NCBI RefSeq assembly: GCF_001660705.2
Contig: NZ_LYBV02000017.1
Coordinates: 124,001-188,000, forward strand
Length of the DNA stretch: 64,000 nucleotides
Direction: 5' to 3'
DNA from: Saccharicrinis aurantiacus
GTDB lineage: Bacteria; Bacteroidota; Bacteroidia; Bacteroidales; Marinilabiliaceae
Shown: piece after piece, positions 9,288 through 18,228 of the stretch
Layout of the letters: each line of letters starts with the position of its first letter
Numbering within the stretch: position 1 is the first letter of the stretch
Notes under the pieces: model-generated
What the model saw: only the letters and a program-made list of their open reading frames with translations
Database searches by the model: none
Told to the model about the DNA's origin: nothing
Made by a program: the position numbers and the translations under genes

Positions 9288-9986
9288 ATGCAGCTTTTTT
9301 ACGAACCAAATATATTAGATACACACACACTAAACCCTATTGACTCAAAACATTGTGTTAGAGTATTAAGACACACTGTTGGCGATCAGATATCTGTAAT
9401 GGATGGTATTGGGAATTGGTTTAATTGCGAAATAATTGAAGATAATCCTAAAAAATGCAAAGTATCTATCCTAAGTAAAAAAGAAGATAACCCAAGAAAA
9501 TCAGCTTTACATATCGCTGTTGCTCCAACAAAAAACATTGATCGTTTAGAATGGTTTCTTGAAAAAGCCACCGAAATGGGAATAGAACAAATTACACCTA
9601 TTTTGTGTGAACATTCTGAAAGAAAAATCATAAAACCCGAACGATTAGAGAAGGTTATTATTAGTGCAATGAAACAATCACTGAAAGCATACAAACCTAT
9701 CTTAAATCAACTTACTCCTTTTAAAGCTTTTATTGCGAAGAATTCTAATGCTGATAATAGTTTTATTGCTCATTGTAATGGGGGTACTAAAGACATTCTT
9801 AAGTCTGTTTATCCTAAAGGAGAAAACACTACAATAATGATAGGCCCTGAGGGTGATTTTTCTGTGAGCGAAGTGGAGTTAGCATTGAAAAGTAACTTTA
9901 GGGCAATTAGCTTAGGCGAAGCTAGATTAAGAACAGAAACAGCAGCCTTAATGACTTGTGCCACTTTTAATATCACCAATATGTAA
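9288..9986 (+). CDS. rsmE: 16S rRNA m3U1498 methyltransferase RsmE
   Basis: A 232-residue SPOUT-class methyltransferase that methylates N3 of U1498 in 16S rRNA using SAM. The C-terminal trefoil-knot signature is intact: MIGPEGDFSVSEVELA (about 184-199) and ISLGEARLRTETAAL (about 207-221); an N-terminal PUA-like domain covers about residues 1-70. An upstream TTG at 9282 is in frame but the ATG at 9288 (MQLFYEP) matches the usual family N terminus. Monocistronic by position; a hairpin overlaps its stop codon. Confidence 0.95.
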   Translation: MQLFYEPNILDTHTLNPIDSKHCVRVLRHTVGDQISVMDGIGNWFNCEIIEDNPKKCKVSILSKKEDNPRKSALHIAVAPTKNIDRLEWFLEKATEMGIEQITPILCEHSERKIIKPERLEKVIISAMKQSLKAYKPILNQLTPFKAFIAKNSNADNSFIAHCNGGTKDILKSVYPKGENTTIMIGPEGDFSVSEVELALKSNFRAISLGEARLRTETAALMTCATFNITNM

Positions 9987-10000
9987 TTCCATATTGGTGA
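9973..10000. terminator. Hairpin between convergent genes, overlapping the rsmE stop
   Basis: Perfect 11-bp inverted repeat TCACCAATATG (9973-9983) / CATATTGGTGA (9990-10000) with a 6-nt loop that contains the rsmE stop codon. No strong U-tract on either side, so it may be a weak bidirectional terminator or an mRNA 3' stabiliser. Confidence 0.55.
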
Positions 10001-10017
10001 CAAATATTTACCTACAA

Positions 10018-11091
10018 CTATTCAGCTTCAGGATAAGTCCAGGAGCGAGCGGCTTCATACATAGCCAGTACATTCTCAACAGGCGTATCCTCTGTGATTT
10101 TATAACTAGGACCCAGTATAAATCGTCCTCCTGGTGCCATAGTATCTAATAATCTATTAACTCCCTCTTTAACCATATTCGGCGCTCCCTGTTTTAATAA
10201 CAGTTCTTCATCCATGGCTCCACAAAAGGTAATTATTTTTCCAAAGTCCTTTTTAAGTCCATCAGCCGACATGCCAATAGCAGTAGTTTGAATTGGGTCT
10301 AAAACCTCAGCACCAGCGCTAATAAATTGAGGTAGTAATTTACGAACGCCTCCACAGCTATGCATATAAAAATGTGCATTATTATTTTTTGCTTCCTCGG
10401 TGAATGCATCAATTGCAGGCCTAACGTATAAATCCCATTGATCGCTACTAATAGTTACACCATCTTTTGTGCCGAAATCATCTGCAATTCGTATAAAATC
10501 AACTCTATCTCCGGCAACTTCGAAGAAATGCTTCATGAAATCAGTGTAAAACTCCACTACTTTTAAGCAAAGCGCTTTAAAGAACTTAGGATAATCCATC
10601 ATCACCTCCGTAAAGGTTTGTTCTCCTATCAGTCGTTTTACAATACGGAATAACCCGGGAGAGGAATAACCAGGCGCAGTCATAATAGCGTAATCCTGAT
10701 ACTTTGTTAACTGCTGATCTAAAGATGAAAAATCAAATAAATCAGAACTTGGCCAGCTATAATCTTCTAAATAAGTAGGATCAGTAATTCCTTCAAAAGG
10801 GTGAGAATCGGCTAACCAATATGCATTATTACCCTCTTCAATACGAGTGTATCCAACACCCCAAATATCTCTTTTACGCTTTCTATCTTCGCTTATTAAT
10901 TGAGTTCCGATGTATTTGGGTTCAACCCATCTAAAATCAACATCTAAATACTCTAATAGTTGGTCTCTATTACTAAATCCAAGATGCTTCATCATCTTTT
11001 CTCCAAACTCTGGGGTATCCCAATAAAAGAAAGGTACTCTATCCGGAAATTCCGAATGAAGTGCCTTTAATACTCTTTCCTTGTGATTCAT
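10018..11091 (-). CDS. Uroporphyrinogen decarboxylase-family protein (methyltransferase-like, not HemE)
   Basis: A 357-residue URO-D family (PF01208) protein. The opening NHKERVLKALHSEFPDRVPF is typical of the family. It carries H244-x-C246 (MHSCGG) and C290 (FCGAMD), the zinc-ligand pattern of the corrinoid methyltransferase branch (MtaA/MtbA/CmuA-like), not the Arg/Asp substrate pocket of HemE. In that branch the protein moves methyl groups between a corrinoid protein and a thiol, but no corrinoid protein or methyltransferase partner is nearby, so the substrate is unknown. A well-formed promoter lies 53 nt upstream and the gene appears monocistronic. Confidence 0.82.
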   Translation of the reverse strand: MNHKERVLKALHSEFPDRVPFFYWDTPEFGEKMMKHLGFSNRDQLLEYLDVDFRWVEPKYIGTQLISEDRKRKRDIWGVGYTRIEEGNNAYWLADSHPFEGITDPTYLEDYSWPSSDLFDFSSLDQQLTKYQDYAIMTAPGYSSPGLFRIVKRLIGEQTFTEVMMDYPKFFKALCLKVVEFYTDFMKHFFEVAGDRVDFIRIADDFGTKDGVTISSDQWDLYVRPAIDAFTEEAKNNNAHFYMHSCGGVRKLLPQFISAGAEVLDPIQTTAIGMSADGLKKDFGKIITFCGAMDEELLLKQGAPNMVKEGVNRLLDTMAPGGRFILGPSYKITEDTPVENVLAMYEAARSWTYPEAE

Positions 11092-11149
11092 AAAGAACTA
11101 TTTTAGGCAGTAATTAACACTGTACTAAATCGACGAAAATCGATTTTAT

Positions 11150-11179
11150 CAAATGTAAACTCTTTTTAAGAAAAAACAA
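11150..11179 (-). promoter_or_regulatory. Promoter of the UroD-family gene
   Basis: On the minus strand: TTG (complement of 11177-11179), 19-bp spacer, TACATTTG (complement of 11150-11157), a perfect match to the Bacteroidota TTG-N19-TAnnTTTG pattern. Confidence 0.65.
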
Positions 11180-11223
11180 ACTTAAAAAGAAGATCTTAAC
11201 AAGCTACTAACCGCCTAAACTAT

Positions 11224-11964
11224 TTAGTTCTGTCTTTGCTTTACTGCCTCGTATAATAAAACTCCTGCAGCCACAGATACATTTAAAGAACTGATGGTTC
11301 CTAAAATAGGAATTTTAGCACCCGTATCACAAATTTTAGATATTTGAGCAGACACCCCTTTATCCTCTGCTCCCATTATAATTGCAGTAGGTCCGGTATA
11401 ATCAACTGAAGTATAATCATCATCAGCCTTTTCTGTTGCTGCTACAATATTTAATCCTGAATTTTTAAGATATTCAACAGATTTAAATAAATTTTTAACC
11501 CTACAAACAGGAATATTATGAAGTGCTCCAGCGGATGTTTTTACTGCATCAGCATTAATAGGTGCGCCTCCTTTTTCAGGAATAATAATCATATTAACTC
11601 CGGCACATTCAGCTGTACGAGCAATAGCACCCATATTTCTAATGTCTGTAATACCATCTAGCACTAATACTAAAGGTATTTTTGCATCTTCAAATATACC
11701 TATTAAAACATCTTCAAGGTTTTGGTAAGTAACTGCAGATACAAAGGCTACAACCCCTTGGTGGTTCTTTCTTGTAACTCTATTCAATCGTTCCATTGGA
11801 ACATATTGTGTTACAATATCTGCACTCTCGAGCTCTTGCATTAACTCATCAAACAATTCACCCTTTAACCCTTTTTTTATTAGGATTTTCTCAATTTCTT
11901 TACCTGAACGAATTGCCTCTATTACTGAATGCAAACCAAATAAAAAATCACCTTTACCTGCCAT
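11224..11964 (-). CDS. rlmB: 23S rRNA Gm2251 2'-O-methyltransferase RlmB (TrmH/SpoU family)
   Basis: A 246-residue SPOUT methyltransferase. It opens with FLFGLHSVIEAIRSGKEIEKILI (substrate-binding domain) and has the three SpoU motifs: motif 1 DGITDIRNMGAIARTAECAG, motif 2 IIMGAEDKGVS, motif 3 IPILGTISSLNVSVAAGVLLYE. It methylates the ribose of G2251 in the 23S P loop by family rule; other TrmH paralogues are possible but the length and N-terminal domain fit RlmB. A longer reading begins at a TTG at 12000, but that codon lies on a promoter -7 box, so the ATG at 11964 (MAGKGDF) is chosen. Confidence 0.88.
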   Translation of the reverse strand: MAGKGDFLFGLHSVIEAIRSGKEIEKILIKKGLKGELFDELMQELESADIVTQYVPMERLNRVTRKNHQGVVAFVSAVTYQNLEDVLIGIFEDAKIPLVLVLDGITDIRNMGAIARTAECAGVNMIIIPEKGGAPINADAVKTSAGALHNIPVCRVKNLFKSVEYLKNSGLNIVAATEKADDDYTSVDYTGPTAIIMGAEDKGVSAQISKICDTGAKIPILGTISSLNVSVAAGVLLYEAVKQRQN

Positions 11965-11997
11965 ATCTAATTGTATTACAATTTCTTTATCAAAGTA

Positions 11998-12005
11998 CAA
12001 AAATA
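11998..12005 (-). promoter_or_regulatory. -7 promoter element before rlmB
   Basis: Minus-strand TATTTTTG, a perfect TAnnTTTG, in the 60-bp gap after the ABC-F gene. It predicts a leader of about 27 nt to the ATG at 11964, so rlmB can be transcribed independently. Confidence 0.5.
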
Positions 12006-12024
12006 AGTACTTCTTTACTATCGT

Positions 12025-13980
12025 TTATAATAAACTCTTTTTTCTTTCAGCCTTTTCAAATTCTAGCTGATACTCTTCCCATTGTTCCATTTCTGCTTCG
12101 AGCTTTTGATTTACCTCTTGGTATTTCATTAAAAACTCATTATCACTCGCTTTTGATGGATCTTGCATTTGCTTGTCGAGAGATTCTACTTCTTCTTCTA
12201 ATTGAGCAATTAAAGCTTCCGATTTCTTAACATTTTGCTCAGCCTTTTTAACTAACCTACTAACCTCTTTTCTTTCTTCGTAGGATAATTTCTGAGTTGC
12301 CTTAGATGAATCTTCATCAATAACTTTTACCTTAGGGCTATTGGCCTTTTGAGCCTCCATCTCCTTTAATGATTCTAATTTTTTACGTTGCAAAAACTCA
12401 TAAACACCTCCAAGGTGCTCTTGCATTTTTTTGTTTCTGAACTCGTAAACCTTATCTACCAAACCGTCTAAAAATTCACGATCGTGAGAAATTACAATCA
12501 CAGTACCTTCAAAATCTTTAACAGCTTGCTTTAATAATTCTTTCGATCGAATATCAAGATGATTTGTAGGCTCATCTAAAATCAAAAGATTAACAGGTTC
12601 AAGAAGTAACTTCACCATTGCTAAGCGTGTTCTTTCTCCTCCTGATAAAACAGAAACTTTCTTTTCAACGGTTTCTCCACTAAACATGAAGGCTCCCAAT
12701 AAATCGCGTATTTTAAGCCTAATTTCGCCTACCGCAACATTATCAATAGTTTCTAGTATGGATTGACTTTCATCTAATAAATCAGCCTGATTTTGTGCAA
12801 AATATCCAATTTTAACTTGATGACCATGCTTTAAACTACCCTCGTAGGCAATTTCATTCATTATCATCCGAGCCATCGTTGTTTTACCTTCACCATTACG
12901 ACCTATGAAAGCAACCTTCTCGCCCCGCTCTATCGCAAAGTCAACATCATTAAGCACGTTTAAATCGCCATAGCTTTTTGATACATGCTTACCTTCGAGT
13001 GTAATTACACCCGAATGAGGAGCTGGCGGAAACTTAATACGTAATGCTGAATTATCAAATTCATCAACCTCTATTCTATCAATTTTTTCGAGTTGCTTGA
13101 TACGCGACTGTACCTGAACCGCCTTAGTTGCTTGATATCTGAAACGCTCTATAAACTTTTCAGTATCTTCAATTTGCTTTTGCTGATTGCGATAAGCTGC
13201 CAATTGTTGCTCGTGACGTTCTGCTCTTAATTCTAAATATTTAGTATACGATGCTTTATAATCGTATATTTTTCCCATTTGTATTTCAATGGTGCGCTTT
13301 GTAATGTTATCTAAAAAGGCTCTATCGTGAGAAACTAAAATAACTGCACCACTATAATTCTTTAAGAAATCCTCAAACCATTGAATAGATTCAATATCTA
13401 AATGGTTGGTTGGCTCATCCAAAAGAAAAACATCAGGCTTTTGTAATAATATTTTAGCAAGTTGAATACGCATTCGCCACCCACCAGAAAACTCTGATGT
13501 TAAGCGAGTAAAGTCAGCACGCTCAAACCCTAATCCTTTAAGAGTTATCTCGATACTAGATGCATAATTTGCACCACCAAGAATACTTAGGCGTTCGTTT
13601 TTGTCGCTAACTTGGTGTATAATATCTAAATACTCTTCCGATTCGTAGTCAGTACGTGTAGCCAATTGGTTGTTCAATTGCTCAATATCTGTTTCGAGCT
13701 GTTTTAATTCACCAAAAGCTTTTTCAACTTCATCCCATACCGTACCTGTGTCATCATGTTTCATATGCTGGGGAAGATACCCCAACTTAACATCTTTAGG
13801 ACGGGATACAACACCAGAACTAGGTTCTTGATAACCCGCTAATATTTTCAGTAAGGTAGACTTACCTGCACCGTTTTTACCCGCTAAACCTATTTTATCT
13901 TTAGGATTAACGAGAAATGAGACGTCACTAAAAAGAGTAAAACCTCCGAAAGTGACGTTAACTTGATTTGCTGAAACCAT
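12025..13980 (-). CDS. ABC-F family ATPase with C-terminal coiled coil (Uup/YfmR-like)
   Basis: A 651-residue soluble protein with two ABC domains and no membrane segments, the mark of ABC-F translation factors that act in the ribosomal E site. Walker A GLAGKNGAGKST (about 31-42) and AFIGRNGEGKTT, signature FSGGWRMR and LSGGERTR, Walker B VFLLDEPTNHLD and LLILDEPTNHLD. The linker (about 245-305) is rich in Arg/Gln/Glu helices. Residues about 555-651 form a Lys/Glu-rich coiled coil as in Uup/YfmR. It starts 18 bp after the LysM lipoprotein gene, so the two are probably co-transcribed. A close shorter paralogue lies at 59194-60831. A resistance role is possible but nothing here demonstrates it. 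Confidence 0.9.
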   Translation of the reverse strand: MVSANQVNVTFGGFTLFSDVSFLVNPKDKIGLAGKNGAGKSTLLKILAGYQEPSSGVVSRPKDVKLGYLPQHMKHDDTGTVWDEVEKAFGELKQLETDIEQLNNQLATRTDYESEEYLDIIHQVSDKNERLSILGGANYASSIEITLKGLGFERADFTRLTSEFSGGWRMRIQLAKILLQKPDVFLLDEPTNHLDIESIQWFEDFLKNYSGAVILVSHDRAFLDNITKRTIEIQMGKIYDYKASYTKYLELRAERHEQQLAAYRNQQKQIEDTEKFIERFRYQATKAVQVQSRIKQLEKIDRIEVDEFDNSALRIKFPPAPHSGVITLEGKHVSKSYGDLNVLNDVDFAIERGEKVAFIGRNGEGKTTMARMIMNEIAYEGSLKHGHQVKIGYFAQNQADLLDESQSILETIDNVAVGEIRLKIRDLLGAFMFSGETVEKKVSVLSGGERTRLAMVKLLLEPVNLLILDEPTNHLDIRSKELLKQAVKDFEGTVIVISHDREFLDGLVDKVYEFRNKKMQEHLGGVYEFLQRKKLESLKEMEAQKANSPKVKVIDEDSSKATQKLSYEERKEVSRLVKKAEQNVKKSEALIAQLEEEVESLDKQMQDPSKASDNEFLMKYQEVNQKLEAEMEQWEEYQLEFEKAERKKSLL

Positions 13981-13998
13981 TGTATATTTTTGGACTGA

Positions 13999-16329
13999 CT
14001 AGAGCTTTTCAACTTTTACATTAAAATCAGGTGCAAACTTTATTAAAGTCAGTCCTGAATTATAAAAGCCACTCCAGTTTTCACTGCGTTTAAAATTAAA
14101 ATTAAATTGAATTTGCTCTGCTTTAATATCATCTAAGCAATACTCAAATTTTGGACCATATTGAGCTCGCGCAGAAACAAAGTAATAAGCTACATCGAAG
14201 CCCCAGGTTCCATATCTTGAATAATTTGAATTACTACCCGATCGAACAAAATAAGGAGCTACTGCATATGGTTCTGTATGATACCAATTTCTATATTTTT
14301 TAATATATTCTTGAGTTGCATCGTCATCATAATTTATCGATTGAGTAGTAAGAACCTCAGTGTCTAATTCAAATATATCTTCAGGATTTATGGTTTGAAA
14401 ACGTAACCATTTATTAAACCCAATAAGTTTAACCTCACACTTAGTAGTTTCTTTAACTCCTTTCAACGTAGTAACTATTTTTGAAACGTCAGCCTCTTTG
14501 GTAGAAGGCACCACTACGATATTCTTTTTATCTGAACTAAGTAAAGCTGCAACTCCTTGTATATCCTTAGTTGAAAATGGGATTTGCATAAAATCAGGCT
14601 GTTTCCCATGTTGCATAGCTCGCAAATACGATTTTTGCTTAATCATATGGGTTAACTTCTTCTCATCGTCACTTGGCTTAGAAGAACTAACCACAACCAA
14701 ACGAGCAGTATCGCTCATATTAACAATGTAATCTGAATATTGATCAAAAAATACACTGTCAGAAGGATTCACTTGAAACATAAATGGATTTTGCTCAATT
14801 TCCTCATTCATACTCGAAAGCGGATAAACCATATGAATATGGTTATTGGCTGAGAATTCAGATACCAAATGAAGATTACTGGCAAAAGCAGGACCTATAA
14901 TTAAATCTGCTAATTGCATTTCTGGCTGAGCCAATATTTCTTTAACTCTATTGGTATCGGGTGCTGTATCATATGTAAGTAAATGAATTTTAACGCCTTG
15001 TTTTTTTAACGAATCTAAAGCCATTAATGCACCTTCGTAAAACTCAATAAATGTGCGTGATCGTGATGAAACGATAGGTTTTTCTCGTGGCACTTCTACT
15101 TCCTCTTCATCTACAACCTTTGTAACAATATTTGCTTTTTTAGTAGATTCGATGTCAAAAGGCAATAATAAAGCAACTGTTAATGTTTCATCAAAGTTAT
15201 TTTTATACTCTGCTAAGCAATCTACAGTTATGGTATCTGTGTAGTTAACTCTCTTTCGCTTAACAATATCTTTTTTAACTTCCTCACTTTTCAACTTCTG
15301 ATCATTTAAGTATTCCTGTGTAGGAATTTTGATCTTCTGCCCCTTTTTTAATGATGCTAACTGACTATCATTAATCTCTTTAATTTCATTAATAGTAACT
15401 CCGTATTTATTTGATATAGAATATAAGGTTTCTTTACGGCGTACATTATGAATAATATACTCACTACTTCTTTTATTTAAAGGGAGTGGAACTGCTTTCT
15501 TAATTGCACTTTTAGGAATGCGTAATATATAACCTGATTGCAAGTTATTAGTATCTATACCCTGATTACTTAACTCAACACTTCTTTTATCTGCATTGTA
15601 GATATTGCAAACACCATTAAATGTATCATTTTGCTTAATAGAATGATAAATATATTCTTCATCCTCTATTTTTAAGTCTTCATCAACTACACTTGTTGTT
15701 TTTACATCCTTATCTTTAATTAAAGGTACGCGTATTCTACTATTCACCGACAAAACACCACTTTTCAAGGCTGGGTTTAATATTATTAGTGAATCCACTG
15801 AAGTGTGATAGGTTTTAGATATCCCATATAAAGTTTCTTTTGGCTTAACATTATGATAGGCATAACCATCCTCAACTAATACTTTTTGTTTTTTTACGGG
15901 AATCTTTAAAATGGCACCCTGCACAAGAGCCTTATCAACACCTCTGTTATTAGTAACAATATCGTCGATACTAACTTTATACTTTTTAGAAAGATAGTAT
16001 AAGGTTTGTCCGTGTTCTACCGTATGATAAACAAAATCATTAGAATCTTTAATATTATCTGTACGTCCTTTTATAAATGGAATATGGATTACTTCACCAA
16101 CTTTTAAACCATTAACTATTTCAGGATTGGCATCAATAATCTCTTTTTGAGAAACCCCATAATCCTTTGATAGGCGATAAAAGCCTTCACCCTTTTTTAC
16201 AACATGCAAGTAGTAAGTTTTACCTTCAATAATTATTTTTTGTTTTTCAACATTCTGCGAATAAGCTGTATCACAAGAAATTAAAATAAAAAACAGAATA
16301 GTAAAAAGTTGAATAGTTCTAGATATCAT
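13999..16329 (-). CDS. Multi-LysM lipoprotein with C-terminal periplasmic-binding-protein-like domain
   Basis: A 776-residue cell-envelope protein from the ATG at 16329; an in-frame ATG at 16386 lies upstream of the predicted promoter and adds a charged stretch, so it is rejected. A signal sequence with lipobox-like ISC (Cys19) is followed by five LysM-type peptidoglycan-binding repeats (YHTVEHGQTLYYLSKKYKVS and YHNVKPKETLYGISKTYHTS are the clearest) over about residues 25-335, each ending in a LKIP/IRVP-type strand. Residues about 380-776 resemble a type I periplasmic binding fold (VALLLPFDIE; LIIGPAFASNLHLVSEFSANNHI) as found in LpoA-like or amino-acid-receptor proteins. That suggests a peptidoglycan-tethered regulator or sensor; exact function not known. 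Confidence 0.82.
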   Translation of the reverse strand: MISRTIQLFTILFFILISCDTAYSQNVEKQKIIIEGKTYYLHVVKKGEGFYRLSKDYGVSQKEIIDANPEIVNGLKVGEVIHIPFIKGRTDNIKDSNDFVYHTVEHGQTLYYLSKKYKVSIDDIVTNNRGVDKALVQGAILKIPVKKQKVLVEDGYAYHNVKPKETLYGISKTYHTSVDSLIILNPALKSGVLSVNSRIRVPLIKDKDVKTTSVVDEDLKIEDEEYIYHSIKQNDTFNGVCNIYNADKRSVELSNQGIDTNNLQSGYILRIPKSAIKKAVPLPLNKRSSEYIIHNVRRKETLYSISNKYGVTINEIKEINDSQLASLKKGQKIKIPTQEYLNDQKLKSEEVKKDIVKRKRVNYTDTITVDCLAEYKNNFDETLTVALLLPFDIESTKKANIVTKVVDEEEVEVPREKPIVSSRSRTFIEFYEGALMALDSLKKQGVKIHLLTYDTAPDTNRVKEILAQPEMQLADLIIGPAFASNLHLVSEFSANNHIHMVYPLSSMNEEIEQNPFMFQVNPSDSVFFDQYSDYIVNMSDTARLVVVSSSKPSDDEKKLTHMIKQKSYLRAMQHGKQPDFMQIPFSTKDIQGVAALLSSDKKNIVVVPSTKEADVSKIVTTLKGVKETTKCEVKLIGFNKWLRFQTINPEDIFELDTEVLTTQSINYDDDATQEYIKKYRNWYHTEPYAVAPYFVRSGSNSNYSRYGTWGFDVAYYFVSARAQYGPKFEYCLDDIKAEQIQFNFNFKRSENWSGFYNSGLTLIKFAPDFNVKVEKL

Positions 16330-16360
16330 TAGTTTAATTCTTTTCCTGAATAATTGATCC

Positions 16361-16391
16361 CAAAAGTATAAAAAGAGTACCATCAAAGCAA
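16361..16391 (-). promoter_or_regulatory. Promoter of the LysM lipoprotein / ABC-F operon
   Basis: Minus strand TTG (complement of 16389-16391), 20-bp spacer, TACTTTTG (complement of 16361-16368). It places the transcript start near 16355 and decides the start codon at 16329. Confidence 0.6.
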
Positions 16392-16431
16392 AGACAATAC
16401 GAAACTTATTATGCTAATTTATCGGTGCTGA

Positions 16432-16468
16432 CAAAAAAAAAGTTGCTGATAATTAAACCAACAACTTT
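16432..16468 (-). terminator. Intrinsic terminator of dnaA
   Basis: On the minus strand, stem AAAGTTGTTGG / TCAGCAACTTT (16458-16468 with 16439-16449, 9 of 11 paired plus G-U) followed by nine T. It begins 23 bp after the dnaA stop. Confidence 0.85.
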
Positions 16469-16491
16469 TATAAATTCAGTTTTAGCAACTG

Positions 16492-17925
16492 TTACATTTT
16501 TATCTGAGCCTCAATCTCTTGCATCTGACTCTTAAAATCTTTATTTGTCTCTATTAAATTATTAACCGTTTTACAAGCATGCAAAACTGTTGCATGATCC
16601 TTTTTACCAATTTGCAATCCAATTGCTGATAGGGAGGATCCTGTTAAGCTTTTTGAAAAATACATAGCCACTTGCCTTGCTTGAACAATCTCTCGCTTAC
16701 GCGTTTTTGACTGAAGCACATCCATTTGCAAACCAAAATATTCACAAACAGTTTTCTGGATAGAATCTACGCTTAATTCTTTGGTTGGTTTTCTGACAAG
16801 TTTTTCAACAATCGAAGTAGCTACATCTATGGTAATTTCTTTTTTATTTAAAGTGGCTTGAGCTAATAATGATATTAACGCTCCTTCTAACTCTCTAACA
16901 TTATTAGAAATATTTCCGGCTAAATAATCAATAACATCATCTGTAATACTAATTCCATCCTTATAAACCTTTTGCTTTAGAATTGCCTTACGAGTATCGT
17001 AATTAGGAATATGTACATCTGCTGATAAGCCCCATTTAAAACGAGATAGTAAACGATCTTCCATTCCCTTAATTTCAACAGGAGGTTTATCTGCCGTTAA
17101 AATTAATTGCTTATTTAACTGATGTAAATGGTTAAAAATATGGAAGAATGTGTTTTGAGTTCCTTCTTTACCTGCAAATTCCTGAACATCATCAATAATC
17201 AAAACATCAATCATTTGATAGAAGTTAAGAAAATCATTTACAGTATTATTTCTAACAGACTCTGTAAATTGTGTTTGAAATTTGTTTGCATTCAAATACA
17301 ATACAGTCTTCTCTGGAAAATACTTTTTAACATCAATACCTATTGCTTGTGCCAAATGTGTTTTTCCAAGTCCCGAATTACCGTATAAAAACAAAGGATT
17401 AAACGCAGTTTTACCTGGATTTTTCGCAACAGCCAAACCAGCAGACCTTGCCAACCTATTACACTCTCCTTCTACGTAATTATCAAATGAATATGCCGAA
17501 TTTAATTGAGGATCTACATTCAATTTCTTTATACCAGGTATCACAAATGGATTACGAACTAGTGGTTTTTCAGCACTATTATTTGGTACTGAAACTGGTC
17601 GATTACGTAGATCTGTTTTATTATTTGAAGGTAACTTTTGAGTTAACGGTTGTTGATTCTTTTTATGAGGAGTATCAACTATAACACTATATTCAAGTTT
17701 TGCAGAATGTCCTAACTGACTTTTTATAGTACTTCTAAGTAAATCAATAAAATGCTCTTCTAAGTACTCATAAAAAAAAGCACTTGGCACCTGAATTGTT
17801 AAGATATCTTTTTCAACTTTTATAGGTACAATAGGGTCAAACCATGTTTTAAAACTTATTTGAGGTACGTTTTCTTTTATTACACTTAGGCAATTGCTCC
17901 AAATTATCTCGTAACTAGGCTTCAT
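16492..17925 (-). CDS. dnaA: Chromosomal replication initiator protein DnaA
   Basis: A 477-residue AAA+ initiator that binds DnaA boxes and opens the origin. Domain I (about 1-90) with WFDPIVPI; a low-complexity linker (about 95-140); domain III with Walker A GNSGLGKTHLAQAIG (about 183-197) and Walker B VLIIDDVQEFAGKEGTQ; and domain IV with the DnaA signature KKDHATVLHACKTVN near 440-455. All motifs are intact. No dnaN, recF or gyrB follows; the neighbours are an MCE/MlaD gene upstream and the LysM operon downstream. One TTWTNCACA box lies 60 bp upstream, fitting the usual autoregulation. Its presence marks the window as chromosomal. Confidence 0.98.
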   Translation of the reverse strand: MKPSYEIIWSNCLSVIKENVPQISFKTWFDPIVPIKVEKDILTIQVPSAFFYEYLEEHFIDLLRSTIKSQLGHSAKLEYSVIVDTPHKKNQQPLTQKLPSNNKTDLRNRPVSVPNNSAEKPLVRNPFVIPGIKKLNVDPQLNSAYSFDNYVEGECNRLARSAGLAVAKNPGKTAFNPLFLYGNSGLGKTHLAQAIGIDVKKYFPEKTVLYLNANKFQTQFTESVRNNTVNDFLNFYQMIDVLIIDDVQEFAGKEGTQNTFFHIFNHLHQLNKQLILTADKPPVEIKGMEDRLLSRFKWGLSADVHIPNYDTRKAILKQKVYKDGISITDDVIDYLAGNISNNVRELEGALISLLAQATLNKKEITIDVATSIVEKLVRKPTKELSVDSIQKTVCEYFGLQMDVLQSKTRKREIVQARQVAMYFSKSLTGSSLSAIGLQIGKKDHATVLHACKTVNNLIETNKDFKSQMQEIEAQIKM

Positions 17926-18228
17926 CTTTTTCTCCTCAGGCTCAATTAATTATGTATTATTATGACTTTCTGTAATACAAAAATTGTGAAAAAGTTCTTG
18001 AAAAAAAAATTGTCAATTTCTTGCTTTTTACGAATATCAATTAGATTGCTAATTTTGAAGCTTTTACCTCAATTTAAAGATAAGGAACTAAATATCAATA
18101 CAATAACACCAAGGGAGAAACTATTGGTATTTGCATAAATCCACTAATTACAAAGCAGTTGGAGATGCTCTGATTTTTTTTTATTTTTTTTAATGACCCT
18201 AAAATTTATATTCAAGTTTTCATTCAAT
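17926..18228. other. dnaA upstream region, no gene
   Basis: These 303 bp between the MCE/MlaD stop and the dnaA start are AT-rich and without a credible ORF. Apart from one DnaA-box match (17985-17993) and a long T/A run (about 18174-18190), I find no cluster of DnaA boxes, so this does not look like a complete oriC. Confidence 0.5.
17985..17993 (-). promoter_or_regulatory. DnaA-box-like site upstream of dnaA
   Basis: Minus-strand TTTTTCACA fits the relaxed consensus TTWTNCACA. Located 60 bp before the dnaA ATG, a plausible autorepression site; a single site by itself is weak evidence. Confidence 0.35.

Noticed and set aside
12025-13980. Antibiotic-resistance ABC-F (ARE) protein
   Set aside because: Both ABC-F proteins look like housekeeping translation factors; neither has the long interdomain loop context nor resistance-gene neighbours that would justify the claim.
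17926-18228. Chromosomal origin next to dnaA
   Set aside because: Only one DnaA-box-like 9-mer was found, and there is no box cluster or clear unwinding element next to it.
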